Source: Myrica gale (Eukaryota; Streptophyta; Magnoliopsida; Fagales; Myricaceae). From it: DNA of 64,000 bases. The stretch covers positions 1,860,001-1,924,000 of the forward strand of contig OZ005614.1 of NCBI GenBank assembly GCA_963930655.1, written 5' to 3'. Each line of letters begins with the position of its first letter. Position 1 is the stretch's first letter. A model generated the notes under the pieces. That model saw only the letters and a list, made by a program, of their open reading frames with translations, ran no database searches and was not told the origin of the DNA. The position numbers were made by a program, and so were the translations under genes. Below, piece after piece: positions 46,349 to 59,067 of the stretch.

Positions 46349-48640
46349 TTAAGCGCTTGCCACCAACTGCTCAGGAAAATCAGCATGGGAGCTTTCATCA
46401 CCAGTTCTTGTAGCTTCTTCATCGGTCACTTGTTCTCCCAGATGTCCTTCCTCAATCTGCTTTTGTTTCCCAGACCACCCGTACATCTGCCTCCTGGCTT
46501 CCCTACGAGCTGCCCTTTCAGACAGTTTCAGTTCTTTAAAACCCTCTTCAAACTTAGCTTCATCCTCAGGAATGAAGAAAACTACTTCCATCTTCCCAAG
46601 CTCTTCATATAACTTCTCGATCTTAGCTTTCCAGGAAAGGCCCATTTCTGTATCCATCTTGTGGTAAGGAGTTTTCAGCAGGTACTCATCAATTCCACCA
46701 GCCTTGTCTATGCAGCGAAGGGCATGAGTGCTGACTTTTACTCGAATATGGCGATCTAAAATGTAGCTGAAAAGCCGCTTCTCCTGGATATTCGGCTTCC
46801 AACTCCTCCTTGACCTGTCACCAGTTGTGGGAAAACGTGTGAATGATTTGTTTCCTCTAAAAGTATGAAAGACAACATAACCTCATGATGCCAAAATGTA
46901 GTCAGTCTCAAGTTAAATTCCACAATAACATAGCCACCTCTGTCAAATGGATTGCATAAACAAAACCAACACAACATTTGATATCACTTATTACAAGTGC
47001 ATAGATTGATCGACTACATTCCAATAAGAATTTCTAATACTATGAGGGGTGGGGGGGTAACGTAATCATGTTTTAGCAAAGCACAGTATATCATCAAGTC
47101 AACTCTGATAAGAATCCAAGAGCTCGATTAGGCGAAATCTGCAGCAGGGATGGTTAGAGATCTCATTGCCTCAGTTTAACCACAAAAAAAGACTCCTATG
47201 AACCGGAAGCTTAATTGAATATGTAGTACGCTATTTGATAATTTAGAAGTGGATCAAGAGTCTGCTTCACCGTGCATTATACCTACAACTCAATGGATTG
47301 GTAGGACTACAACTCCCACTTATTTTCAGCCTATATTACCATTTTGTATTGCTTCATATCTTTTAACAATGAAAAGAATCAATCTACAGGGAAGTGTTAA
47401 AATCCATCTAATATAATCTATTGTCACTAGGACCAAGGACTTTGAACTCAGCATCAAATTTATAACCAGCAGATGTTTGTCAAGTATTCACACATACACA
47501 AACACACACAAATACAAAAGTCAAAGATAAGAGGAAAACGATCTAAGCTTATGATGCAACTACCCATGTTGTTTGAGGCCCACGGCAACTCACATTTATG
47601 CAAAGCATCAAATTTCAGCAGCTCAAAGAACTAAAATTCTCCTTACTTTGGAGAGCATATTCTAAGCTTGTACATGGATTGAAGTTCTAAGTTGTACTTT
47701 TAATAGAACCCTAAGAAGATTCTATCTCCATATAAAACTTGTGATAGAAACAATTGACCATGGACTCCACATGAAGAGTTAAAACTTCTACCTGCTCCCA
47801 AAGTTGAAATCAATCTGATATATGGACCAAATACAAACTTCTAAATAACTGAGTCGAAAACAAACAGTCAGGAAACACAGAGAACTCTTATGCTTCATAT
47901 GGCGGCAACTTTTACAACACCCTTCATTTGGCAGCAACTTTTACAGCATTCAGAGTACGGTTTTAAGCATCACTAGGTTAACAACTAACTCCAACCAGAA
48001 ACCATGTCCATGTGCGTGTATGCGTATGATTTACAGCTAGGTATTGGTCTGCTGTAACTAATGCAGAAAAATTGAAACTTGATGGAGGAGATAACGCTCA
48101 GCCTTGTAACTACAGATCAGGAATCATTTAATGATAATCTACGAACAATTTTTACATCACCTGAGTTCATCATTGCCAACAACCCACAAGGAAAAATAAA
48201 ACCGTAAAAATCAATCCAACGCCATTCAATCTTTACAATTCATTCGTAAATGGACAAGGATGAAATCAAAGGCCAAACAAAACAGAAGGAAATTCCAGCA
48301 ATAAATCGCTCAAAGTGGAAAAGAATCACGAATAATTCACAAGAAAGAACAAATGCCGATCTCTCTAATTCATTCAATGGTAAACAAAATTAGACAACAA
48401 AAACAAAAAAGGGGAAGAGAGAGAGGATAAGAATACAGACTTGTTGCCGCCGTCTTCGCTAACGCGATTACCGAACTGTATGTGGCAGCCAGCGAAGAGC
48501 CCGCGCTTGGCCCGGCCCATCACCACCTTGCTGTTCGGTATGCACTTCTTCAATGAGTCCTTCAGTCCCGGGGCCAAGTGCTTCTCCCCTCCCACATTCT
48601 TCAGCACTTTCTTCATCATCTCCCTCCCTCTAAACGCCAT
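46349..48640 (-). CDS. Mitochondrial large-subunit ribosomal protein bL28m
   Basis: Component of the mitochondrial 50S-type subunit. Two exons: 48441-48640 (ATG, MAFRGREMMKKVLKN) and 46349-46814 (stop TAA), giving 221 aa. The L28 core spans the junction: CIPNSKVVMGRAKRGLFAG, NRVSEDGGNKSRRSWKPNIQ, KRLFSYILDRHIRVKVSTHA, then LRCIDKAGGIDEYLLKTPYH. A charged plant mitochondrial extension follows (LSERAARREARRQMYGWSGK). The frame is open upstream of the ATG but has no earlier ATG. The large intron (46815-48440) holds nothing recognisable. Confidence 0.92.
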
Positions 48641-49846
48641 CTCTGACTCTCTCTTCTCAGATACGGTTTGTTTGGGTAAGAAAGAAAAGTTAACAGAGGA
48701 AATGGATTCGAGCAACGCCAAAAACGGAGGTCGGTTTTATGCACGTCGTACTGCTCTCGGTTTTAGTTTCGGAAGGAGGAGAAAGGTTTGGCAGCTTTGG
48801 CTGGGGTTTGGGCTCGTCTCTGCAGTCTGCAGTCTGTATCTGTACGGTTCGTTCAGTTAGTACTTTGATTTTGCCATGGTGACCAGCCTTCAAACTTTTT
48901 TTTTGTTTTCTTATCTAGTCTCTTTATTCCGATAGTCGTATTTGTTATCGGAATTAGGTACGGAGAGAGAGAAACATATCTAACATTAGAAAATTATAAG
49001 ATCTACATTGGTAATTAAATTAGACAGCATTAATTGATAATAAAGATAGACATATTTTACATTAGAAACTAGTCATATTTTATATTAGAAACTAAGTTTC
49101 ACATTATTCGGTAACTAAACCAGATAGCATTGAATGATAGTACGATACACAAGCGATATTGTTTTCATGATTCATGAAAACATATATCTTCTTAGTTCTT
49201 GCACTAATAATTTCTTTTTTAGTTTTTACTGATCCATTCATTTTTGGGTGAAAATCAATCATTACTCGAGCTTTGCATCGATTTGCAAATTGGTGATATT
49301 TATCATCTTCAGACTAGTCAAGATTTAGAATTTGAATGGATTCACTCAAGAAATAACTTAATTCATTCGACCAAATGGCGAATGAATGTCGAGCTTGTTA
49401 AGCAAGGAGGAGGGAGAAAAAAAAGGTGAAAATAAAAAGGAGTGAGAAATAGTAAAAAGAGACGAGATTTTAAGTAGTTCGGTCTAGAAGACCTACCTAC
49501 ACTGTGAAAGTCTTCTATGGCTGTATTTTGTATTATGAGTCCATAGATTACAATGGAATATCTCTATTTATAGAGATAATACAAAGCATAATAGGAGAAT
49601 ATCTCATATTTAAATTTAAATCTCTACATTTGAATTTGAATTTGAATCTTCATAACAATATCAAAAATTTGATATTGTGATAATCATAATATCATATCAA
49701 TTAGGGCTTCTCATCATTCTCTCTCACATAGGGCTTCTCATCATTGTTGAAAGGGGGGCATCCAACTGGACAAGAATGTGCACGTTGAATTAGCTTCAAA
49801 TTTGAAGTGGCTGAATTTCACAACTGGAAGTTGAATAAAAAGCATC
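48641..49846. other. Spacer between bL28m and the HCF152 pseudogene
   Basis: 48641-48870 is the bL28m promoter region. The rest is AT-rich; a probable LTR fragment lies at 49455-49745. Confidence 0.5.
49455..49745 (-). mobile_element. LTR-like fragment
   Basis: On the minus strand it reads like an LTR: a TGATGAGAAGCCCTA start, AT-rich U3, a palindromic CTCTATAAATAGAG promoter element, then CTTTCACAGTGTAGGTAGG. TAGGGCTTCTCATCATT occurs twice (49702-49718 and 49729-49745). No target-site duplication found. Confidence 0.4.
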
Positions 49847-52080
49847 TTAATAATGGCGGCTGGCTGAAGGAAATAAGCAAACCTCATTGCAGTCTTCACG
49901 GTGCAATAGTCCTATGCAGCTGCCCCAGTCATCTATAATCGGCACAATGGGATCTCTAAAGAAGCGCATAACCACCTTCTTTAAGGTGAAAGTGTGAAAG
50001 TGCCTTGTAAAGGCCGAACTGCTTCATGATACTCTCAATTGGTTCATCCATTGACACCTGAAGGGACATGGTGAAGTTACGCAATCTGAAAGAAATATTT
50101 CTGGATAAAAAGGAAAAACTAAGATATATAATAAAGGCACTCAAGCAATAGCTCAAAATTTTCAGGTCAGTGCTCTTCCCTATGGAGGTGGTACAAAGAA
50201 TCTAAGCATGCACTGACACCTATATTATGAATCGCATTTTCAACTGTCATCAGGACCTTATATGATTTAACCTGAGGCAGTAGATGAGGACTGAACATGG
50301 ATTTGGTAACTCCCAACAAGGCCTCTATGCGCAGAGCCACCTGCGCCCCAGAAGGCTAGTGAAGGTGGGTACAAATAAATGGAGACCAGAAAATAGCATG
50401 ATTTACATGGCAGGGGAAAAATATTTATACCAATAACAACCATAATGACAAAATTAAGAATCAAGTGCCTAGTATCAACTAGCACTAGAACAGATGAAAT
50501 AACATGATTTCAAGATATATGTTAGTACTTCAGAACTTAAAGGGCACCTAGGCACTTGCCAACAACACCGAACACTTTTTTTAATGCATATTCAAATCAT
50601 GATATCATATTACCATCCATCACAAACATATTTACTCAAAACTTCACACTGAAAGTTTTTTGAAATATCTTCTAATCATGGAAAGTAGGACACATTACAT
50701 ACCAAGCCTCCTCGACTTGCCCATGATATTCCCTTCCACCTTTTAATGATATTTGTAAGATTCAATAGCCACCTCAACCTGGGGAAAAAAGCCCACCAAA
50801 TAACGGAAATCAATATCAGAATACGATAAATTCAAGGTCTAGATTTATATATGGCAGTAAATAGCTAATCAATGGTACAATGAGTAGCAATAGGAAGCAT
50901 GAGTTGAAATTCCCAATTCATTTACCCAGTGAGCATCCCAGCTTGGCGTCAAATGATACAATAAGCATAACAAATTCTTCTCAAACAAGGATATTTTTTC
51001 ACAAGAGGCAATAATTAATTTGCACCTAACCTCACCAAGGAAAATACAGTAATTTTGGGAAAATACTGCATTTATGCATGAGAAGGCATTGATGTTGATG
51101 ACCATGTGTAACCCAGATATAGTACCTGACCATTGTTTAAAGTTGCCTCCATGAGAAGATTATCAGCTTCTTCCTGGATTCTTAGGGAGATAGTTCCAGC
51201 AGTATCTGGCCACATGCGCTTATGCAGATTTTTTACCACATCATAATCTCCTCGGCCAGCAAAAGCACGCATCAAGGAAAGGTAGAGATGAGGCTTCGGT
51301 CGCAAATCTGGGTTCCCACCAGCCTGCTTCAGCATTTCTCCAAACATACAGAGAGCATCTAAACATCACACACAAATACTATATTGGCAAAAATCTTTAT
51401 CTGTATAAACAACAGAAAAATCAAAGAACTGAATTTCACTTGTCCAGCCTTTAGCAACAGGACTCAGATGACAAATATCGATGCGACAAATGGAAACCAC
51501 CTTCTGTACAGTACATGCATGTGAGCGTCAGCAGGGAAAAGTACAATATTTTTTCAACAATATGAGCTAGGTGCTTCTCGGCCTATTTCTCTGGATGTTA
51601 AATGAGCTTAATATTTAATTAATATACAGCATTGCCACCCTTTTGCTCAATTTGTAGTTATGTCAGCATGATCTGTAGCCACAACAAAATACAACTCTGA
51701 TTTCACCACTTAACCTAGGCGATGTGCGACTCTGAAGGAGAGCTCAAATGCACCACACCTTTTTCTGCACCACAATTAAGCAATGCATCAACGATTGCAT
51801 TATATGCAGTTCAATCTATGAAAAAACCACGATATGATTTCATTTCTAGTACAATCTTCTGAACTGACAGCAGATCCTTGCAAAGTGCAAAACCCTGCCA
51901 AATAGGAAGGACAAAAGGATTTTGCTCAGGATTTGCATTAACAAGACAAATAGACAAATTTCCAATTCACCAAGAGAGAAGCTAACAAGCCCATTGCCAA
52001 AAGAAAATTCCAGCTAATTGTGTCCTACTGAAACAGGATCACGCATGAAATCAATTAGTCACAACAATGAATCACTAAGG

Positions 52081-52312
52081 ACATGTTTTACAGGGGAACA
52101 TATAGATTATTTGCATTCATCCTTGCATAAAAAGTGTCATGATGTAATAGCATTTAGATGCACAAAGATGATGACTTTTTGGGATACTTGGATCACTGTG
52201 GACATGTTTTACAGGGGAACAAATAGATTATTTGCATTCATCCTAGCATAAAAAGTGTCATGATGTCATTGCATTTAGATGCACAAAGATGATACCTTTT
52301 TGGGATACTTGG
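52081..52312. repeat. Tandem duplication of about 115-120 bp in an HCF152 intron
   Basis: Units start ACATGTTTTACAGGGGAACA at about 52081 and 52202 and share ATTTGCATTCATCCT, CATTTAGATGCACAAAGATG and TTTTTGGGATACTTGG. The second unit is interrupted at its end by the MITE at about 52313-52620. Confidence 0.85.
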
Positions 52313-52619
52313 GGGTATGTTCGTTTTCACCATTTTTTCAGGATTCTAAGTATATTCACAATTCTAACACCGAACATATTCAGAATTCAAACACAAAAAC
52401 CAATACATTTTACACAATCTCCAACAACTTTTTAATTTTTTATTCAACATAAATTTTCTCTCTCTATACTTTTTCACATAACTCCAATACTTTTTTATTA
52501 AACAATTACATCAAATCATTTCTCTCTCCACTTTACACAAACACCAATAAAACACTATTCAACATAAAAATTCACAACTTCTCTAAAATCCTACATTTTT
52601 TCTCAAAACGAACATCACC
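52313..52619. mobile_element. MITE with GGGTATGTTCG ends
   Basis: Left end GGGTATGTTCGTTTT, right end AAAACGAACATCACCC. The interior has the CTCTCTCCACTTTACACAAA style of the Tourist-like elements at 19342 and 20470. The uninterrupted sibling unit of the tandem duplication (about 52186) gives the empty site ACTTGGATCACTG; comparison indicates a target duplication of only 2-3 bp. Confidence 0.6.
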
Positions 52620-55124
52620 CGGATAACTGTTTGCACTGTGAAAGAGAATAACTGACCTTGAGTAATGTCGTATAGGTGACAACATCAGGGAAAAGGTCAT
52701 CATAGCCAAATTTCTGTGCTTTGTCCTGATGGAGAAAAAACAACACAGGTATTCTTTTAGTAATCTTGGCAATCCTCTTCAACCACTTAAGAACAATTTT
52801 CAGGCTCTAAAATGTCCTGGATACATGCTTTGCGACCTTCATATCCTTGAACACATGCTTCGCTGCATCTAACTTTTCAGTCTTGACACAAGCAAAGATT
52901 AGAGTATTGTAGGTGAGCGTATCAGGCCTTAATCCCAGACGTAATATCTCTTCATATGCGGTTATTGCAGCCTGAGGAAGGCCTGTGTTTATATATCCCT
53001 GAAAGCTAAAAGAATACTTCTTAGCAATGTAATTGCGCTTCAGAAAAGTTAGATGTCAGATTTGCACAAGAAACATTCATTAACTTTCAATTTTGAATGT
53101 TCTTACAGAAAGGTCAGCGCAGAACCTTCATTAACAAGTTGTATACAGAGACTGAAGGTCTGCCAGCTTCACGAACCAGAAAACCATATCGTGCAAGAAG
53201 ACCATTAGCATGGCGCAGATCTCCTGCACTATATCAATCCATATGAGGAGATAGCGGTGAGCATAGTGTGATTTCAGTGAAGCACTTTAGCTAGAAACCA
53301 AAAACACGCAAACCTTAAATAGACGAGAACATACTAATAAAAATGTTAAGAAAGTAGAATACTCTTAAATTCCTAGAACTGACCAGCGTCAATCAAAGTA
53401 TTTAGCAGGTTTGGCCTACCAACAGCAGAGCCTTGATCCAGAGACTCGAATAATTGAAATGCTTCATCAATTCTTCGAGCCCAGACCCAAGCCCTTTACC
53501 ATTAGATTTAACGAAACAAAAAAGCGCCAATCACGCCTTCGAAAGAGATAGTTGTAGTGTTTGATTACATATATCAAGGAAATTTAGCACAACAGAATTA
53601 AAAAAACGACTGAAGTACCTTCAATAGCGTAGCGTAGGTGACAGTGTCAACGCCACAACTGTCTGGCCTGGACATTTCGTGGAAAATCTTAACCCCCGAA
53701 TCAACGTCGCCGCAATGAACACATGCCTCCAGGACCGCGTTCATCACGATCGTGTCCAGCTTCCCGTAGTGTCTCTTTGCAACCTCGATCTCCTCAAATA
53801 TCTGCAACACAAAATCAAATAAATTCCAAACGAAATTCAGTACTCTTATTCAGACGAGGGGGCAAGAGAAACACACACACACAAAGAAAGAAAAGGAAAA
53901 CAACCTGTCGAAGCTGTTTTCGGCGAGTGAGCTGTACGATACGGGAAGTGAGGGGCTTGAGATTGGGTTTGTGAGGAGAGGCTTCCTGACGAAACGGCGC
54001 CGAGTGGGAATGGAGGAACACATGGTGAAAGAGAGGACTGGTACTGGGGCAAGTGCATGAGAGACCGAGAAGGCTTGAATCCGATGCATTGTTGGTGGTA
54101 GCAAATGGAGAAGGACCTATCCATCAGCTATAGAAAAGGAGATAGAGAGAGAGAGAAAGAGAGAGAGCGCAATGGATAATGTGAGAGACTGGAAAGGAAG
54201 TTTGCAGTGAAACTATTGGCGGGTAATGTTGGTCAAGCTTCGGGCTGGGCTACACGGCCTGTTATCCCACAGACTAAAATTCAAGGCCCAAACCCAGGGC
54301 GAACTCAGGCCCAATCATCTAGTCCAGAGAACCCACACGTCGTTTTCAAACAACAATGGTGTCCGGCGTCTGCGTTTCGCAAATTGACACGAACAGACAC
54401 AAAGTAGGACGATATTTACATGTGAAACAAAAAAAATCACCCTTTTTGCACGCACTTAAAACTATTCGTTTTACTGCCCGCCTGCAAACAAGTGGTCCAC
54501 GGTCTTTTTCTCAGAATCCTTTTTTTTTCTACGCTCTGTCAGAATCCTCAAAATAACTTCAAAGACAGTAGTAGGAATTCAATAAACTAACGAGAAGAAA
54601 GACAAGTGACAACTGGTGTGGACGGTAGGCGCAGGCTCACCTTTAACACCCATTAAAGGAAGAATCAATACAGATTGTCAACCAAAAGAATACCAACCAT
54701 AATGAAGAAAGACAATTAATCCAACTAAGGTGTTCAAAAAGAAAAAGATTAAGTAAATATCCCAAAAGGATACAAAGGTCTACGGCGCGGGGATCCTTAC
54801 CCAATTAGCGTGTATCTCCGAGGACCAAGCTATGTTTAACGTTTGCTGCAAATAGTGGGGGATGTTTACCAAAATTTTGGAGAATACTCTCAAAATTTTG
54901 ATAATCTTTTTGAATGTTGAAGTTTTATTGGAATTTTGTGAAAAAATTGAAGTGTATGTGTAAAAATTAGTAATTTTGAAGTATGTTTGTTTTGTTAGTA
55001 ATTTTGAGCCCCCAAAATATTGGGCAAACAAACATGTCCAGTGAAAGTTTTCAATTAGGGGGGCGACTTATTGCAAACGACATCATTCTCCAAGATTGCC
55101 CACGAAGAATCCCAGTGCGGTTGT

Positions 55125-55465
55125 TAGGGCTGCCCAAAAAATTGACTGGACCGGTTTTGGCCAACCCGGACCGAAATCGGTGTACTCCGGTCCCGTTCCG
55201 GATTACTTATATGGAAAACCAGAACTGGACCGGAGTATACCACTCCAAACCGGTCCTTACCGGTAAAAAAAAAACAAAAAATGCCTAAAAAAAGTAAAAA
55301 TGCTAAGAGGTCCAAACTAAAAAAAAAGGTCTAAAATGTCATGACTCAAACCGTCCAATTTGGACAGGACCAGACCGATTCTATTAAAATGACGGGTTCG
55401 GTATGTTCACTCTACAAACATACCGATTTGACTTACCGGACCGGACCGACCATTGAACTGCCCTA
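55125..55465. mobile_element. CCGG-rich hAT-type MITE, divergent relative
   Basis: Starts TAGGGCTGCCC and ends GAACTGCCCTA. Flanks GCGGTTGT (55117-55124) and GTGGCTGT (55466-55473) match at 6 of 8, both differences being C/T. The interior has ACCGGTTTTGGCC, GTCCCGTTCCGG and CCGGACCGGACCG units, but the AT-rich core of copies 1 and 3 is not recognisable. Confidence 0.6.
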
Positions 55466-57239
55466 GTGGCTGTAACGCCCACATATTATAATAAAGACAA
55501 CATAATTTAATTTTTTGTTTTTAAAAATCAATTCTAAATACTTTACACTTTCGGGATACACTCACTACGGAGTGTGCCGAGAGTCACATTATTTCATAAA
55601 TAGGTGCACGAGTTAAGTGACACAATGTTTTATCATTATGCCTGTATTTAATTTATTTTTAAGATATGTTCAGGAGTGTACCGAGAGTCGGATTAGAAAA
55701 CATACGAGCACGAGCAGATTTATTGAAATAAATGATTGACTCTAGGTGTCAGGCTATTTCATATTTTGGTTATGGTCTACGAATAATGTTGAGATTTGAT
55801 ATTTTTTATTTTTTAAAAGTTCTGAATAAATTATTTTTACTTAATTATTTGGAGAAATTTACATTAAATATTTTATTATAAATCATTTTTGCTATGTTTT
55901 AAATAAATTTAAAATCTAAAAATCAATTGTTTATGTATATGACCGTCACTGATCTATGAGATTTTGAAACGTGAACAGAGGCTCTGTCGACAAAGCATGA
56001 TTGATTGTTTACTTTACTTGCTTGTGTGCTTTTCCCTTTTCCTTTAATTGCTAAGAAAAGGAAAGAAAGAGTAAAACGTTTGAACAATAGCTTTCAAAAT
56101 GAGCAGTTAAAGTGCATCACAAAAAGCACCTTCCATGTGCATGTGCAGCATGTGCATGCTGTTCGGGCTTGCTGTGAATGTTCTCTTCTTTCTTATTTTC
56201 TCTCTTTAACATTATGTTCTAATTTATCTGGCCTAAAATGAGCAAATTCAAGTTCCTACGTGTCTCGGGTGGCCTAGTAATAACGACACTACGTGGGGCT
56301 GTGTGATATTATATATACTAATTTACTCGAGTTTGTATATGTATACATAATACATTATGTGGGCATCACTCATGGGTGAACTCTCCGTACAATATTCCCC
56401 TACTTAACCAAAAAATAATAATAATAATAATAATAATAATTCTATCTCCTCGATTGGCTCGCGAAGAAAGAAAAAAGTTCGCCCCTAATTTGTCCCCTTA
56501 GAAAAAAAAATGGTAATCTTTTTTAATTAATGACCGCCTAATCAAGTCAACAGCAGACCCCATAGTTGACAAGGACTTGTGTGTTGTGGTGGGGGGTTAA
56601 ATATTCGTGGCTAATTGTGTATTGCTGCGTGGCCACATCCATCCGCCGAAAGAGTCAACACGCGCGTCAGTTCCAACTACCCCAATTCGGTCACAGTTGT
56701 TCAATTATTATAATGTTTTTCATAAGCTTTCGATGTTCGAAGACACGTCACTGTGCTACGATCAGTCAATACTGATCATAATTTTTCGGGGAAACCTTTG
56801 ACTGCATCAAACTTGCGAAGCGGATACAGTTTTATGTTATCAAATGATTACGGTGTTGAGTTAGAATTAAATAATTGAAAATCATTTATGCAATACAATT
56901 TTTTGTACGATGTTAGAAAAAGAAGTTAACGTGAGTCCCTTTGGCTCTATTGGTTTTGTCCTAGCAGAATAGCTGAATTCTACTATTATTTAGCTTAATT
57001 TAGTAATTAATTTCTACCATTTTATTATTCAGTATCTTATTTAGGGAAAAAGAAGGAAAATAAAAATAAAATCCAGACAAGGCATGTCTGGAAAATATCT
57101 GCCCAGAAAAAAAAAGATAAAGCAAATTCGGAGAATATCTACTGAAGTCTAGAAAGAAAAAATCGAATGTGATTCATTTAATAGGATCTGTTCCAAGACG
57201 TTTTATACTATATTAGGTACATCATAAATTTATGGAATA

Positions 57240-57425
57240 AATATACTATTGATCCAAAATTAAATAAATTCTTAAACTTTAAAATATATAAAATTAGTCC
57301 CGACAGTTTAATGTTCATCATGGTTTTAGTTCTTCCGGAGCCTTTCAAATGTGAATGATTTTAAATTTCAGAAACTAAATTTATATATTTTAAAATTTAA
57401 AGACTTATTTGATCTTGGAGTAAAC
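57240..57425. mobile_element. Inverted-repeat MITE
   Basis: AAACTTTAAAATATATAAAATTAGT on the left (about 57276) is mirrored by ACTAAATTTATATATTTTAAA on the right (about 57373). Outer segments GATCCAAAATTAAATAA and TTATTTGATCTTGG also pair. Ends approximate. Confidence 0.5.
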
Positions 57426-57891
57426 CACACAATCAATATTATATTTATTCCTAAATTTATCACTATTTTTCTTAAATGAGATTATGGATACAGCCAAAGA
57501 GTAGTCCTCCAGAGATAATCTCCATATCGGCCAATTAAGCAAAGAAAATCCTATCTAAAACACCTAATTGCGATCCAACCTAACCAGGACCAGCCCAGCT
57601 TGGATGGGATTTTCATTTCTTACGGTTTTGTTTGTTTGTTTGTTTCCTGGATTTTTTTCACGGTCGATTTAATTTAACTACAGCAGTCATCATAACTCCT
57701 CGTATTCCGGTTTCTAGAGAAGATCCACGTCATCTGACAACACCCACAAGCATTAAACAACAACAAAAGGTTTTCCGCAACCGAACCGGAACAGGTTACA
57801 GGCCTTGCTTACAGAAAAAAACCTTCCACAGTCATCCCCCCACCTCTCGTTCTCTCTATCCATTTTTCCCCTTTTCAGGGCCTTTCTTTCC

Positions 57892-57899
57892 CTATATAT
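57892..57899 (+). promoter_or_regulatory. TATA box of AFR
   Basis: TATATATA about 55 nt upstream of the ATG at 57949; this implies a short leader. Confidence 0.6.
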
Positions 57900-57948
57900 A
57901 TCTCTAGTGAGAAGGTCTGCCAAGTTCAAACACCCTAAGACTTCAGGG

Positions 57949-59067
57949 ATGATAGTTCTGAGGTCTTCATCGACGCTGAAGACGGAAGGTCAGGAAGAAA
58001 CTAACAATAACTACGAGACGTTGATTCCGGGATTACCAAACGAGATCGCCGAGCTCTGTCTTCTTTACCTTCCGTACCCATACCAAGCTTTGGTACGTCC
58101 GGTTTCTTCCTCATGGAAAAAAGCCATTACAGACGCCAGCTTTCTGATCTCCAAGAAGGCTCTATCACTCTCTCTTCCTTACATTTTTGTATTGGCATTT
58201 CATGAATCAACGGCAAGGATTCAGTGGCAGGCTCTGGACCCGCGATCAGGCCGTTGGTTTGTCTTACCTCCCATGCCCTGTCCTGAAGCCGTGTTCCCTT
58301 CGGGGTTCGAGTGCGCCTCCCTGCCTCATCAGGGGAAGCTCTTCGTTCTGGGAGATATGCGGACAGGCCCGGAGACTACTGTGCAGACCGCGATCATGTA
58401 TTGTACATCGACGAATCAGTGGTCTACGATGTCTCCTATGGAGAAGAGGCGCTCAGTTTTCGCGGTTGGGAGTATAAAGGGGAAGATCATAGCCATCGGA
58501 GGAAGTGGGAGCAGCACCGCCGACTCGTTCACAGAAGCGGAGTGTTATGACCCGGAAAGCGACACCTGGACCGCGGTCGCCCCGTTGGACAAGACGCTGG
58601 CGAGGCACGACATCGCTGTGGTTGGGAACAAGATGTACCTTACGGAGGGGTGGACATGGCCATTCAGGTTTTCACCCAGAGGTGGAGTCTACGACCACGA
58701 CGAGGATACGTGGCGGGCGATGAGCAAAGGAATGAGGGAGGGATGGTCGGGGCTCAGCGTGGTTCTGGATGACAGGCTGTTCGTGATATCGGAGTACGGG
58801 GACTGTCCGATCAAGGTCTACGTTCCCGACGAGGATACGTGGCAGTATGTAGGTGGGGAAAAGTTCCCGCGTGAGGTAATGAAGAGGCCTTTCGCTGTGA
58901 ATGGAGTGGAGGGGAGGATTTACGTGTTGTCATCTGGATTGAACCTGGCAGTAGGGAGGATATTAGAAGCTGAGGAGGGGGGATTCAAGGCGGAGTGGGA
59001 GGTTATGGCTGCTCCGGCGAGCTTTCATGGCTTTTCTCCTCTTAGCTGTCAGGTACTTTATGGATAA
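57949..59067 (+). CDS. AFR: F-box/kelch-repeat protein, ATTENUATED FAR-RED RESPONSE (AFR) ortholog
   Basis: Substrate receptor of an SCF ubiquitin ligase; in Arabidopsis AFR acts positively in phytochrome A far-red signalling. Intronless, 372 aa, the same length as Arabidopsis AFR as I remember it. F-box at about residues 26-70 ([20 protein letters not shown], then [15 protein letters not shown]). A run of kelch blades follows, marked by the GG and later Tyr/Trp pairs: [20 protein letters not shown] with [28 protein letters not shown] and [15 protein letters not shown]. The ATG was chosen just after a TATA box; an open upstream frame begins inside the promoter and is discounted. The coding sequence is GC-rich compared with its flanks. 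No lesion. Confidence 0.93.
   Translation: MIVLRSSSTLKTEGQEETNNNYETLIPGLPNEIAELCLLYLPYPYQALVRPVSSSWKKAITDASFLISKKALSLSLPYIFVLAFHESTARIQWQALDPRSGRWFVLPPMPCPEAVFPSGFECASLPHQGKLFVLGDMRTGPETTVQTAIMYCTSTNQWSTMSPMEKRRSVFAVGSIKGKIIAIGGSGSSTADSFTEAECYDPESDTWTAVAPLDKTLARHDIAVVGNKMYLTEGWTWPFRFSPRGGVYDHDEDTWRAMSKGMREGWSGLSVVLDDRLFVISEYGDCPIKVYVPDEDTWQYVGGEKFPREVMKRPFAVNGVEGRIYVLSSGLNLAVGRILEAEEGGFKAEWEVMAAPASFHGFSPLSCQVLYG

Larger units (their letters stand above)
49847..54125 (-). pseudogene. HCF152: HCF152 (chloroplast PPR protein) pseudogene
   Basis: In Arabidopsis HCF152 binds and protects processed psbB-psbT-psbH-petB-petD transcripts. Exons: first exon ending 53905 (KPLTSRIVQLTRRKQLRQ); 53619-53801; 53384-53493; 53126-53223; 52837-52998; 52657-52725; 51759-51894; 51126-51358; 50703-50778; 50272-50340; 49847-50057. 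Nearly all junctions are canonical GT-AG with matching phases. Lesions: the frame of the first exon has no ATG after its upstream TGA; a 1-nt insertion near 53481-53484 breaks GLG..ARRIDEAF; TGA at 51811-51813 replaces the Arg of FID(R)TAYNAIVDALL; a small deletion in the 50703-50778 exon breaks ..NIIKRWKGISW; and a frameshift near 50000 precedes [14 protein letters not shown] repeats such as TLTYNTLIFACVKT and PDVVTYTTLLK remain readable. Confidence 0.85.
54126..57948. other. Spacer between the HCF152 pseudogene and AFR
   Basis: Contains a divergent CCGG-rich element (55125-55465), a second inverted-repeat MITE (about 57240-57425), an AAT microsatellite at about 56413-56440, and AFR promoter sequence. 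No gene seen. Confidence 0.5.

Noticed and set aside
48441..48860. Plus-strand 139-residue frame over bL28m exon 1
   Set aside because: Antisense shadow of the bL28m coding exon and its promoter.
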